DNA of 64,000 nt from Betaproteobacteria bacterium (GTDB lineage Bacteria > Pseudomonadota > Gammaproteobacteria > Burkholderiales > Casimicrobiaceae): contig JADKEV010000028.1 in NCBI GenBank assembly GCA_016717855.1, positions 1 to 64,000 of the forward strand, written 5' to 3'. This document shows positions 27,589 to 37,738 of this stretch, in pieces (within the stretch, counting starts at the first letter, position 1; each line of letters begins with the position of its first letter). The position numbers and the translations under genes were made by a program. Below the pieces are notes generated by a model. It saw only the letters and a program-made list of their open reading frames with translations, was not told the origin of the DNA and made no database searches.

Positions 27589-28806
27589 GTGGAATCCAGT
27601 CAACTGTTGGCCAAATTACCCCACGTGAAGATCCAGGCCAAGGCGGTTCTGAGAACGCTGCTGGCAGCGTTCCTGATGATTGCGGCGCATGCCGGCAGCG
27701 TACGTGGCGGACCCATCGAGGATGGGGAAGCGATGCTTGGCGCCGGCGATTATGCGAACGCGTTCAGCCTCTTTATGGAACTTGCCGGCAGCAGGGACCC
27801 CAGGGCCCTGTTCTACGTCGGTCTGATGTACCAAAGGGGCGAAGGCGTCGCGCGAGACGTCAATGTCGCCGCAAAGTGGTTTCGCCGGTCCGCAGATCAG
27901 GGTGATGACGTTGCTCAGTTCAGCCTGGCACGTATGTACCAGTCCGGCGTGGGTGTGCCGCATGCCTACACCGAGGCACTCAAGTGGTATGGGGCGAGCG
28001 CCGGACAGGGCAACGCCGATGCCGCGTACAACATTGGACTCATGTACGAGCGCGGGGAAGGCGTGATCCAGGACCACGTTGCCGCGAGGTGGTGGATTCA
28101 AAAAGCCGCCGACCTGCGTTCGGCCGACGCCATGGCCGCGCTCGCTGTCCTGGACGGCAAGACCCCTGGCACGCTGCCGGACTATACGTCGACGCCACTG
28201 AGGTATGGCGCGCCCAGGATCCCGCCCGCCGAGGAGACCGCCAGCCTTCCTTCAACGGCGCCGGAAGTCAAACCGCCGCCGATCCAGTGGGACATCGGAC
28301 CTGCCGGGGCCACGCTTCGGGCGGGGCAGGGCAATGCGCCAGCCGGGCCGCCGGCCGTCAGGGAGATGGACACATCGCGCGCGGCGTTGCTTGTCGCCGT
28401 GCCACTACCTGGCGATGTGGTGGATTCCATCGCGAAGGCCGCGTGGGAGAGCAACCCTACGGTGATGGCCTGGCGCGCGCTGCAACTGGCACTTGTGAAT
28501 CGGGGAGAAAAGCTGAACGCTGATGCTCTCGATGCGATGATCGGCGCATCGGGCTTGCAAGGCTTTTATCTGAGGGCTGGCAAGTACTCAAGGGAAGCAG
28601 TGGCGATGCTGATCGAACATGAGCGTCAAGAGCGGCTAGCCGCCGCACTTGACGCGCGCACGGGATACAGTTGGTCAGGCACTCCCGTTCGGGCGTTGAC
28701 TCGTGTGGCCGTGAAACTGGGCGATCCACTGCATCTGGCGGTCGTGCTGTTGCTGTTCCGCCTTCTGCGGCGGTCCCGTAAAGTGCGAACCAGTGGCGCG
28801 TCATGA
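27589..28806 (+). CDS. Sel1-repeat protein, exported or membrane-anchored
   Basis: 405 residues if the GTG at 27589 is used. The GTG at 27625 is an attractive alternative because it yields a clean signal peptide ([20 protein letters not shown]). Three Sel1-like repeats occupy about 70-180: [36 protein letters not shown] and [19 protein letters not shown] Pro-rich middle and a C-terminal hydrophobic segment ([13 protein letters not shown]) with a basic tail follow. Sel1 repeats mediate protein contacts; no partner or enzyme activity can be assigned. The 135-bp gap after argA shows no clear promoter. Confidence 0.75.
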   Translation: MESSQLLAKLPHVKIQAKAVLRTLLAAFLMIAAHAGSVRGGPIEDGEAMLGAGDYANAFSLFMELAGSRDPRALFYVGLMYQRGEGVARDVNVAAKWFRRSADQGDDVAQFSLARMYQSGVGVPHAYTEALKWYGASAGQGNADAAYNIGLMYERGEGVIQDHVAARWWIQKAADLRSADAMAALAVLDGKTPGTLPDYTSTPLRYGAPRIPPAEETASLPSTAPEVKPPPIQWDIGPAGATLRAGQGNAPAGPPAVREMDTSRAALLVAVPLPGDVVDSIAKAAWESNPTVMAWRALQLALVNRGEKLNADALDAMIGASGLQGFYLRAGKYSREAVAMLIEHERQERLAAALDARTGYSWSGTPVRALTRVAVKLGDPLHLAVVLLLFRLLRRSRKVRTSGAS

Positions 28807-29008
28807 GGCCGGGCAAGAAGAGGAAGGCCTGGACCGCAGACCAACCTGGGGCTGCATGCACAGGGAGAACTTCTTGAAGAGTGGCTGCACATCGCCGGCC
28901 GAAGGGTACCTTGGCGCCGGACACCTCCGCGGCTTCGATTCCGATCTCCGGCTCGGCGGCGTCGCCGCGTTGCGCTATCATGCGGACCTGACAATCGAGG
29001 TGATCGAC

Positions 29009-29281
29009 ATGGCAAGGATGGTTCATTGCATCAAGCTGGGCCGCGAGGCCGAGGGACTCGACTTTCCCCCGTACCCCGGCGAACTGGGAAAAAAGCTCTA
29101 CGAGTCCGTCTCCAAGGAAGCGTGGGCGCAGTGGCAACGCCATCAGACCATGCTGATCAACGAGAATCGATTGAATCTCGCGGACAGCAAGGCGCGCAAG
29201 TACCTCGCCGAGCAGATGGACAAACACTTCTTCGGTGACGGCGCGGATGCGGCGTCGGGCTACGTTCCCCCGGACAAGTAG
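29009..29281 (+). CDS. yggX: Probable Fe(2+)-trafficking protein YggX
   Basis: 90-residue protein that protects Fe-S proteins and handles labile iron. Begins [20 protein letters not shown] and contains [16 protein letters not shown] and [14 protein letters not shown], all strongly conserved. The conserved Cys is Cys7. The ATG at 29009 is right; longer in-frame sequence upstream is not conserved. A possible -10 (TATCAT near 28977) lies in the otherwise featureless 202-bp gap after the Sel1 gene. Confidence 0.93.
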   Translation: MARMVHCIKLGREAEGLDFPPYPGELGKKLYESVSKEAWAQWQRHQTMLINENRLNLADSKARKYLAEQMDKHFFGDGADAASGYVPPDK

Positions 29282-29434
29282 GATTTTTCACGGCGGCCCG
29301 GCGTCCTGCCCGGCTCATCGTTGTGCCTTGCGCGGTCTCCAGGATCGACCGCGCGAACGATTTCTCCGACCGCCCGCACGCCTTGAGGCGCGGCCGCGGC
29401 TCACTGCGTTACCCTGGATTCCAGTTCGGGAATG

Positions 29435-29476
29435 AAAAAAGGCGCGCCGAGCCGGGTCACCCGGCTGGCGCGCCTT
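29435..29476 (-). terminator. Intrinsic terminator of the surface-repeat gene
   Basis: On the minus strand AAGGCGCGCC pairs with GGCGCGCCTT, extended inward by AGCCGGGT/ACCCGGCT with one bulge, and is followed by six T (29440 to 29435). This is a strong rho-independent terminator 22 bp after the surface-protein stop codon. The rest of the 216-bp gap to yggX shows no gene. Confidence 0.85.
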
Positions 29477-29497
29477 GAAGGCTGTTGATCGCCGCGC

Positions 29498-32400
29498 TTA
29501 GCTGCGAGTCCGGCGCAGATGCACCGCCGTGCCGAGTCCGACCAGCAACATCAACGCGATCAGCGCGTTGAGGCCCAGCGTCGGTATGGCGCCGATCTGC
29601 GGAACGACGACCGCGGTCGCCACTGCCTGCGCGACACCCGGCACTCCGGCCGGCGGGCTCACGATGACCGTGTTGACCAGCTGACCGCTGACCAGCGTCG
29701 AGATGCCGTCGATCCGCAGCGTGATCGAGGCGCCTGCCGGGTACGTCGCAACCGTCATCCCCGAACCCTGCATCGCCCCCACGGTCAGCGGTGTTGGGCA
29801 GGTGGCGCCACCGGTCGTTCCCAGGCAGCTGACCGCGTTCGCCGTGTAGAACGGGATCGCCGGATCGGTGATGATCGCGCCATCCGCGGCGCCGGGGCCA
29901 TTGTTGGTCACCACGACAGTGAACGACAGTGGAGCACCCGGAGTCACCGTGCCCACGCTCGGCGTCTTGGTGATGCTGAAGGAGAACGTCAGCGGCGGCG
30001 GCGCATCACCGCAGCCCGGATCGCTCGAGGTCACACCTCCCGCCGCCGTCAGCGTCGCACCGTTGTTCAACCCGGTCGTCGTGAACGAGCCCGCCGCCGG
30101 ACACGTCCGGCTTTGCGTCGTGCTGGTGATGCTGTCGACGGCGAACGGTATCGCCACGGTGTAGCTGTCCACCACCGGCACCGCAACGGCCGCCGCGATC
30201 GCCGTGCCCGGATCGGCCAGCGCCCACGGTCCCGTGGTCGTCATGCACGTCGGCGTCGTATCGCCCACGCCCGGGAGCACGCTGGTGTTGGTGCACACCG
30301 GGCGGCGCCGTCACCGTGATGCCGGCGCCGAACAGCGGCGAGTCCGACAGCGCATACGTGCCCGCACCACCGCTGTTGGTCACCGTGATCGTGTACGTCG
30401 CCGTTGTCCCCACCACACTCGGGTCGCTCTTCACCACCACCAGCGCCGGCGGCGTCGGCGTACACACGTTACTCGTCGTCGTGGTACCCGTCACCGTCAA
30501 GCTCGCTGTATTGTTCAGCCCCGTGTTGGTCGTCGGCGGCGGCGGCGTCGCATTGCAAGTCGCGCCATTGGTCGCCACCGTCACACTGCCCGGCACCACG
30601 GTGAACGTCACCACCAGCGCATACCGATGCGTCGTCGCCACGTCGATCGTCGTCCCCGCGGTCGCGAGGTTGAACGGCGTGCCGTTCACCAGCACGATCG
30701 GCGCCGGTGCCGCTGTACACGGCGTGAGGTCCGGCGTGCCAGTGCCCGCGGCCAGGCTGCTCGCACAGGTCGCGCTGTTGATGACCACCCCCGCCCCAAA
30801 GTGCGGTGTCTCATCCAGTTGATACCCGCCCGGCACTCCGCCCGAGTTCGTCACATCGATCTGGTAGCTGATCGTGTACTGGTTCGGACCCACCAGCACC
30901 GGACCGGCCGTGATCGTCTTCACGTGCGTCACCAAGGCCGGCGGCGGCGCGTTGGCGCAGCCCGGATCGCTCGAGGTCGTACCCGCCACCGTCAACGTCG
31001 CACCGTTGTTCAACCCGGTCGCCGTGAACGAACCCACCGCCGGACACGTCCGGCTCGCCGGCGTGCTCGTGTTGTCCACCGTGAACGGCACCGCCACCGT
31101 GTAGCTGTCCACCACCGGCACCGCAACGGCCGCCGCGATCGCCGTGCCCGGATCGGCCAGCGCCCACGGTCCCGTCGTCGTCGTGCACGTCGGCGTCGTG
31201 TCGCCCACGCCCGGGAGCACGCTGGTGTTGGTGCACACCGGCGGCGCCGTCACCGTGACGCCGGCACCGAACAGCGGCGAGTCCGTCAACTCATACGTCG
31301 CGGCCGTGCCGCCCGTGTTGGTCACCGTGACCGTGTACGTCGCCGTCGTGCCGACCACCACCGGGTCGCTCTTCACCACCACCAGCGCCGGCGGCGTCGG
31401 CGCACACACGTTGCTCGGCGTCGGCGGCCCGCCTGTCATCGTCACCGTCGCCGTGTTGTTCAGGCCAGTGTCGGTCGTCGGCGGCGGCGGCGTCACATTG
31501 CAGCCCGCGCCATTGGTCGCCACCGTCACACTGCCCGGCACCACGGTGAACGTCACCACCAGCGCATACCGATGCGTCGTCGCACCCCCGCCCCGAAGTG
31601 CGGCGTCTCATCCAGTTGATACCCACCTGACGCTCCGCCCGAGTTCGTCACATCGATCTGGTAGCTGATCGTGTACTGGTTCGGACCCACCAGCACCGGA
31701 CCGGCCGTGATCGTCTTCACGTGCGTCACCAGGGCCGGCGGCGGCGCGCTGCCGCAGCCGGTGTCGGTTGTCGTTACTCCGGATGCCGTCAAATCTGCAC
31801 GGTTGTTCAACCCGCCGGTCGCGAACGGGCTCACCGCCGGACAGAGGAGGTTCGCCGGCGGTGTGCCGGGGGCCACCGTGAACGGCACCGCCACCGTGTA
31901 GCTGTCCACCACCGGCACCGCAACGGCCGCCGCGATCGCCGTGCCCGGATCGGCCAGCGCCCACGGTCCCGTCGTCGTCGTGCACGTCGGCGTCGTGTCG
32001 CCCACGCCCGGGAGCACGCTGGTGTTGGTGCACACCGGCGGCGCCGTCACCGTGATGCCGGCGCCGAACAGCGGCGAGTCCGTCAACTCATACGTCGCGG
32101 CCGTGCCGCCCGTGTTGGTCACCGTGACCGTGTACGTCGCCGTCGTGCCGAGCACCACCGGGTCGCTCTTCACCACCACCAGCGCCGGCGGCGTCGGCGC
32201 ACACACGTTGCTCGGCGTCGGCGTCCCGCCTGTCACCGTCAGCGTCGCCGTGTTGTTCAGGCCGGTGTCGGTCGTCGGCGGCGGCGGCGTCACGTTGCAG
32301 CCCGCGCCATTGGTCGCCACCGTCACACTGCCCGGCACCACGGTGAATGTCACCACCAGCGCATACCGATGCGTCGTCGCCACGTTGATCGTCGTCCCCG

Positions 32401-35400
32401 CAGTCGCGAGGTTGAACGGCGTGCCGTTCACCAGCACGATCGGCGCCGGTGCCGCTGTACACGGCGTAATGTCCGGCGTGCCAGTGCCCGCAGCCAGGCT
32501 GCTCGCACAAGTCGCGCTGTTGATGACCACCCCCGCCCCGAAGTGCGGTGTCTCATCCAGTTGATACCCGCCCGGCACTCCGCCCGAGTTCGTCAGATCG
32601 ATCTGGTAGCTGATCGTGTACTGGTTCGGACCCACCAGCACCGGACCGGCCGTGATCGTCTTCGCGTGCGTCACCAAGGCCGGCGGCGGCGCGTTGGCGC
32701 AGCCCGGATCGCTCGAGGTCGTACCCGCCACCGTCAACGTCGCACCGTTGTTCAACCCGGTCGCCGTGAACGAACCCACCGCCGGACACGTCCGGCTCGC
32801 CGGCGTGCTCGTGTTGTCCACCGTGAACGGCACCGCCACCGTGTAGCTGTCCACCACCGGCACCGCAACGGCCGCCGCGATCGCCGTGCCCGGATCGGCC
32901 AGCGCCCACGGTCCCGTCGTCGTCGTGCACGTCGGCGTCGTGTCGCCCACGCCCGGGAGCACGCTGGTGTTGGTGCACACCGGCGGCGCCGTCACCGTGA
33001 CGCCGACACCGAACAGCGGCGAGTCCGTCAACTCATACGTCGCGGCCGTGCCGCCCGTGTTGGTCACCGTGACCGTGTACGTCGCCGTCGTGCCGAGTAC
33101 CACCGGGTCGCTCTTCACCACCACCAGCGCCGGCGGCGTCGGCGCACACGTTGCTCGGCGTCGGCGTCCCGCCTGTCACCGTCAGCGTCGCCGTGTTGTT
33201 CAGGCCAGTGTCGGTCGTCGGCGGCGGCGGCGTCACGTTGCAGCCCGCGCCATTGGTCGCCACCGTCACACTGCCCGGCACCACGGTGAATGTCACCACC
33301 AGCGCATACCGATGCGTCGTCGCCACGTTGATCGTCGTCCCCGCAGTCGCAAGGTTGAACGGCGTGCCGTTCACCAGCACGATCGGCGCCGGTGCCGCCG
33401 TACACGGCGTGAGGTCCGGCGTGCCAGTGCCCGCGGCCAGGCTGCTCGCACAGGTCGCGCCGTTGATGACCACCCCCGCCCCGAAGTGCGGTGTCTCATC
33501 CAGTTGATACCCACCCGGCACTCCGCCCGAGTTCGTCACATCGATCTGGTAGCTGATCGTGTACTGGTTCGGACCCACCAGCACCGGACCGGCCGTGATC
33601 GTCTTCGCGTGCGTCACCAGGGCCGGCGGCGGCGCGTTGGCGCAGCCCGGATCGCTCGAGGTCGTACCCGCCACCGTCAACGTCGCACCGTTGTTCAACC
33701 CCCGGTCGCCGTGAACGAACCCACCGCCGGACACGTCCGGCTCGCCGGCGTGCTCGTGTTGTCCACCGTGAACGGCACCGCCACCGTGTAGCTGTCCACC
33801 ACCGGCACCGCAACGGCCGCCGCGATCGCCGTGCCCGGATCGGCCAGCGCCCACGGTCCCGTCGTCGTCGTGCACGTCGGCGTCGTGTCGCCCACGCCCG
33901 GGAGCACGCTGGTGTTGGTGCACACCGGCGGCGCCGTCACCGTGACGCCGACACCGAACAGCGGCGAGTCCGTCAACTCATACGTCGCGGCCGTGCCGCC
34001 CGTGTTGGTCACCGTGACCGTGTACGTCGCCGTCGTGCCGAGCACCACCGGGTCGCTCTTCACCACCACCAGCGCCGGCGGTGTCGGCGCACACACGTTG
34101 CTCGGCGTCGGCGTCCCGCCGGTCACCGTCAGCGTCGCCGTGTTGTTCAGGCCAGTGTCGGTCGTCGGCGGCGGCGGCGTCACGTTGCAGCCCGCGCCAT
34201 TGGTCGCCACCGTCACACTGCCCGGCACCACGGTGAATGTCACCACCAGCGCATACCGATGCGTCGTCGCCACGTTGATCGTCGTCCCCGCAGTCGCGAG
34301 GTTGAACGGCGTGCCGTTCACCAGCACGATCGGCGCCGGTGCCGCCGTACACGGCGTGAGGTCCGGCGTGCCAGTGCCCGCGGCCAGGCTGCTCGCACAG
34401 GTCGCGCCGTTGATGACCACCCCCGCCCCGAAGTGCGGCGTCTCATCCAGTTGATACCCACCTGACGCTCCGCCCGAGTTCGTCACATCGATCTGGTAGC
34501 TGATCGTGTACTGGTTCGGACCAATCGGCGTCGGCCCGGCCGTGATCGTCTTCACGTGCGTCACCAGGGCCGGCGGCGGCGCGCTGCCGCAGCCGGTATC
34601 GGTCGTGGTCGCTCCCGCTGCCGTCAGATCCGCGCGGTTGTTCAACCCGCCGGTCGCGAGCGGGCTCACCGCCGGACAGAGGAGGTTCGCCGGCGGTGTG
34701 CCGGGGGCCACCGTGAATGGCACCGCCACCGTGTAGCTGTCCACCACCGGCACCGCAACGGCCGCCGCGATCGCCGTGCCCGGATCGGCCAGCGCCCACG
34801 GCCCCGTCGTCGTCGTGCACGTCGGTGTCGTGTCGCCCACGCCCGGGAGCACGCTGGTGTTGGTGCACACCGGCGGCGCCGTCACCGTGATGCCGGTGCC
34901 GAACAGCGGCGAGTCCGTCAACTCATACGTGCCCGCACCGCCGGTGTTGGTCACCGTGACCGTATAGGTCGCCGTCGTGCCGAGCACCACCGGGTCGCTC
35001 TTCACCACCACCAGTGCCGGCGGCGTCGGCGCACACGCATTGGTCGCCAACGGCGTCCCGCCTGTCATCGTCACCGTCGCCGTGTTGTTCAGCCCGGTGT
35101 CAGTCGTCGGCGACGGCGGCGTCACGTCGCAGCCCGCGCCATTGGTCGCCACCGTCACACTACCCGGCACCACGGTGAACGTCACCACCAGCGCATACCG
35201 ATGTACAGCCCCCGCGTCGATCAACCACCCCGGAGCCACGAGGGTGAACGGCGTGCCGTTCACCAGCACGATCGGCGCCGGCGCCGCCGCGCACGGCGAA
35301 CTGTCCGCCGTCCCGGTGCCCACCGGCACACTGCTCGCACAGGTCGCGCTGTCGATGACCACCCCCGCCCCGAAGTGCGGCGTCTCATCCAATTCATACG

Positions 35401-35806
35401 AATCCAGCCCTGTCAGGTTGTTATTGATCACATCGATCTGGTAGCTGATCGTGTACTGGTTCGGACCGACCAGCGTCGGACCGGCCGTGATCGTCTTCAA
35501 GGCCACAACCTCATCCTGAACCGCTTTGAGGGTGCCGCGCCCCGACCTGTACTGGCCGTTTGCGCTAACGGGAAGGTCGGCCGGGTCGACGGACATCCGG
35601 ATGTTCTTGGTGCCCAGGTCGTCGGCAAACGCGATCTGGGCCGGCGCCAGCAACGCTGCGAAGGTGCAGCAGAGCGCGAGGCGCCAGAGCGAACCGGTCT
35701 GTCGGGAAGGTCTTGCCGGATGGACGCCTTCGGCGGCGCGGCGGTCATTGTTGGTTATTGCCGGCGAACGGCCAGTCAGGCCAACAGCACAATTCTTGTT
35801 TCCCAT
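29498..35806 (-). CDS. Giant repeat surface protein with IPTL-CTERM sorting signal (four indels)
   Basis: One gene of 6309 bp whose reading frame is interrupted four times but is the same at both ends. The start ATG at 35806 follows GGAGG by 4 nt and begins MGNKNCAVGLTGRSPA; a signal-peptide core (LWRLALCCTFAALLAPAQIA) sits about 40 residues in. Six near-identical units of about 315 residues follow. Each has a KTITAGP module (DETPHFGAGVVI, HRYALVVTFTVVPGS) and a VVVKSDP module (TYTVTVTNTGG, PLFGAGITVTAPP), resembling DUF11-type beta-sandwich repeats. A unique C-terminal module (SFSITKTPSVGTVTPG, TVVVTNNGPGAADG) precedes an IPTL-CTERM tail. Low charge and high Thr/Val/Pro fit an extended surface protein or adhesin. 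Indels: +2 at 33699, -2 at 33144, -148 at 31583 and +1 at 30300. Corrected length would be about 2150 residues. Confidence 0.82.
29501..29587 (-). other. IPTL-CTERM protein-sorting signal
   Basis: The last 29 residues begin IPTLGLNALIALMLLVGLG and end HLRRTRS: an IPTL motif, a hydrophobic helix and an Arg cluster. This is the tripartite layout of IPTL-CTERM signals, which are processed by a dedicated exosortase. No exosortase gene is in the window. Confidence 0.85.
29990..35497 (-). repeat. Six tandem 945-bp coding repeats
   Basis: Marker GGACCGGCCGTGATCGTCTT (KTITAGP on the minus strand; GGCCCGG variant at 34533) begins at 30901, 31698, 32643, 33586, 34533 and 35478. Spacings are 797, 945, 943, 947 and 945 bp. 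The undisturbed unit is exactly 945 bp (315 codons), and each deviation equals one of the indels seen (-148, -2, +2). Neighbouring copies are nearly identical at nucleotide level. Confidence 0.92.
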
Positions 35807-35925
35807 ACATCCTCCGAGGTCAATCCGGGCGAAATCAGCGCGGTTTGACGTATAAGTGCAGAAAGTCCCGACACCGCACCGCTGCCGTCCGTGGTTTTCC
35901 GGATGGCGCACTGCGTAGTCTTCGG

Positions 35926-35954
35926 ATTTAACTACCCGACCGCAAATCTGTCAA
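35926..35954 (-). promoter_or_regulatory. Sigma-70 promoter of the surface-repeat gene
   Basis: Perfect TTGACA at 35954-35949 (minus strand), exactly 17 bp before TTAAAT (35931-35926, 4 of 6 consensus). The start would be near 35919, with a leader of about 113 nt before the ATG at 35806. This is the best -35/-10 pair found in the window. Confidence 0.6.
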
Positions 35955-36199
35955 GGAATCTGTCCTAAGCAATGTCACATGATTCAATGCCCTTGGCATG
36001 TAGACCCGCATGAACCTTGACCGGGTTCGCTGGGACCCGTCTCTCCAGCTGACGCGATGATTCCGCCAGCGGCCGTCACTCCCGCACCATAGCCCGCTCT
36101 TGCGCTGCAACGATGAATGGTCGAAAGTACTCGGCGCGGAGCGCTTTCCGGAAAGTCTGCCGATTCAGCCTGGTCAATCTTCGGCAACGCACCGGGGAA

Positions 36200-36208
36200 T
36201 GCTAGAGT
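36200..36208 (+). promoter_or_regulatory. Extended -10 promoter for cdd
   Basis: TGCTAGAGT at 36200-36208 fits TGnTAnnnT. The leader to the cdd GTG would be about 160 nt. No clear -35. Confidence 0.35.
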
Positions 36209-36374
36209 GCGGGCAAATCGAAACGATTACAAAGTCGCCGGGACTTGCGCCCCGCGGCGCAATGCCAGCGGGACCGACAAGCCCGTCGTGGGATTACTCC
36301 AAGCAGAATGGCCCGACCATAAACGCGACAAACATGACACTGGCAACCGGCCAACCTCCATCGCGGACCGAGAC

Positions 36375-36773
36375 GTGATCCCGCTGCCCGAGGACTTGCT
36401 GCAGCGCCTCGCCGCCGCCGCGCGTCTGGCGAGCGCGCATGCGTACGCCCCGTACAGCAGGTTTCGCGTCGGCGCGGCCTGCGTTGCCGGCAGCGGCAGA
36501 GTCTATTCCGGCGCCAATGTGGAAAACGCGTCGTACGGGCTGACCATCTGCGCCGAACGCAATGCGCTCTTTCAGGCGGTCGCCGCGGGGGAGCGCGACA
36601 TCAGCGCGATAGTCGTCTACACGCCCACTCCCGCGCCGACCACGCCATGCGGCGCCTGCCGCCAGGTCCTGTGCGAATTCGGCGCCGCCATCCGTGTCGT
36701 CTGTTGCTGCGATGGCGACGAAGTCCGGGAATTCGCATCCGGCGAACTCCTGCCGGACCGCTTCCAGTTGTAA
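36375..36773 (+). CDS. cdd: Cytidine deaminase
   Basis: Zinc-dependent deaminase converting cytidine and deoxycytidine to uridine forms in pyrimidine salvage. 132 residues from the GTG at 36375, the family's usual length for the small tetrameric type; the longer in-frame sequence upstream is not conserved. Motifs are YSRFRVGAA, the substrate loop NVENASYGLTICAERNA (first zinc Cys and catalytic Glu) and PCGACRQVL (two zinc Cys). A Cys-Cys-Cys run (VCCCDGD) near the end is unusual but outside the active site. Followed 30 bp later by a dehydrogenase gene. Confidence 0.92.
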   Translation: MIPLPEDLLQRLAAAARLASAHAYAPYSRFRVGAACVAGSGRVYSGANVENASYGLTICAERNALFQAVAAGERDISAIVVYTPTPAPTTPCGACRQVLCEFGAAIRVVCCCDGDEVREFASGELLPDRFQL

Positions 36774-36803
36774 TCCCCCTCAACTTTCGAAATGGAGAAA
36801 CGC

Positions 36804-37700
36804 ATGTCCAAGCGCATCGGTTTTGTCGGCGTCGGCATGATGGGCCATGGGATGGCGAAAAACCTCTTGCTGAAGGGTTATGCCGTCACGATCAGGGGCC
36901 ACAGGAACCGCGCACCCGTCGACGATCTCGTCCGGCAGGGCGCCAGCGAGGCGGCGACCAATGCCGCCGTCGCGCAGGCGTCGGACATCGTGTTCCTGTG
37001 CGTGACCGGTTCGCCGCAGGTCGAGGAAGTGGTGTTCGGCGCCGCCGGGCTCGCCGAGGGCGCCCGGTCCGGATTGATCATCGTCGATACGTCCACCGCC
37101 GAGCCCGCTTCGACCAACGCCATCCGCGAACGGCTCGCGCCGCTGGGCGTCACGTTCGTCGACGCCCCGCTGGGGCGCACGCCGAAGGAAGCGGAGGAGG
37201 GGCGCCTGAACACCATGGTCGGCGCGGAGCCGCAGGTGTTCGAGGCGCTGAAGCCCGTGCTCCACGCATTTTGCGAGAATGTCGTCCATGTCGGTCCGCC
37301 GGGCGCCGGGCACGTCGTCAAGCTCGCCAACAATTTCATCGCGATGACCATAGCCTGCGCAACGGCGGAGGCCGGCGCCGCCGTCAAGCGCATGGGCGTC
37401 GATCCGCAGAAGCTCGTCGACGTCGTGTCCCTGGGTGCGATCAACAACGGGATCTTCCAGGCCGTTCTCGCACAAACCCTGCAGGGCAACTTCGCCGCGG
37501 TCAAGTTCGCGCTTGACAACGCGCGCAAGGACATCCGCTACTACACCCACATGACCGAGGGATTGCCGATGACCTCGATCATGGGGGAAGCCACGCACCA
37601 GAGCCTGGTCACCGCCTGCATGCTCGGGTTCGGGGGCGAATTCGTGCCCAGCCTGGTCAAGGCGCAGGAGAAGTTGAACGGCATCCGCGTTGCGGGCTAG
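36804..37700 (+). CDS. NAD(P)-dependent beta-hydroxyacid dehydrogenase (HIBADH family)
   Basis: 298 residues of the 3-hydroxyisobutyrate / tartronate-semialdehyde reductase family. The ATG at 36804 is chosen because GGAGA lies 7 nt upstream; the ATG at 36792 would place that site inside the gene. Rossmann motif FVGVGMMGHGMAKNLL is at the N-terminus, and catalytic-Lys motif GPPGAGHVVKLANNF is near residue 170. The substrate loop reads DAPLGRTPKEAEEG instead of the usual DAPVSGG, hinting at a non-standard substrate. It converges on the dioxygenase gene, and the neighbouring TRAP, SDR and TauD genes suggest a small-acid catabolic role. Confidence 0.85.
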   Translation: MSKRIGFVGVGMMGHGMAKNLLLKGYAVTIRGHRNRAPVDDLVRQGASEAATNAAVAQASDIVFLCVTGSPQVEEVVFGAAGLAEGARSGLIIVDTSTAEPASTNAIRERLAPLGVTFVDAPLGRTPKEAEEGRLNTMVGAEPQVFEALKPVLHAFCENVVHVGPPGAGHVVKLANNFIAMTIACATAEAGAAVKRMGVDPQKLVDVVSLGAINNGIFQAVLAQTLQGNFAAVKFALDNARKDIRYYTHMTEGLPMTSIMGEATHQSLVTACMLGFGGEFVPSLVKAQEKLNGIRVAG

Positions 37701-37738
37701 CGAGGAGAAGGCCATGCCGCGCCGAGGCGGGCCGTGCC

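Larger units (their letters stand above)
35807..36374. other. 568-bp intergenic region with two divergent promoters
   Basis: No coding gene is supported between the surface-protein start and cdd. It holds a minus-strand promoter (35926-35954), a plus-strand extended -10 (36200-36208) and a short dyad ATGCC-CTT-GGCAT at 35987-35999. Noticeably more AT-rich in 35920-35990 than its surroundings. No tRNA, attachment site or convincing riboswitch seen. Confidence 0.6.

Noticed and set aside
30204..33289. Very long open frames on the plus strand across the surface-repeat region (Arg/His-rich)
   Set aside because: They mirror the third codon positions of the minus-strand repeat gene, repeat with the same 945-bp period, and have no ribosome sites or recognisable domains. 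The minus strand has a signal peptide, sorting signal, promoter and terminator.
29990..35497. CRISPR array or satellite DNA as the explanation of the tandem repeats
   Set aside because: Units are 945 bp, fully coding and in frame (315 codons), with no short spacers or cas genes.
35997..36045. TPP-riboswitch-like string (ACCCG...TGAACCT...CCGGGT...CTGGGA)
   Set aside because: The P4/P5 part and the second half of the THI box are missing, and neither neighbouring gene belongs to thiamine metabolism.
35928..36110. Small 60-residue gene upstream of the surface protein
   Set aside because: No ribosome site, no family resemblance, and it overlaps the best promoter in the window.
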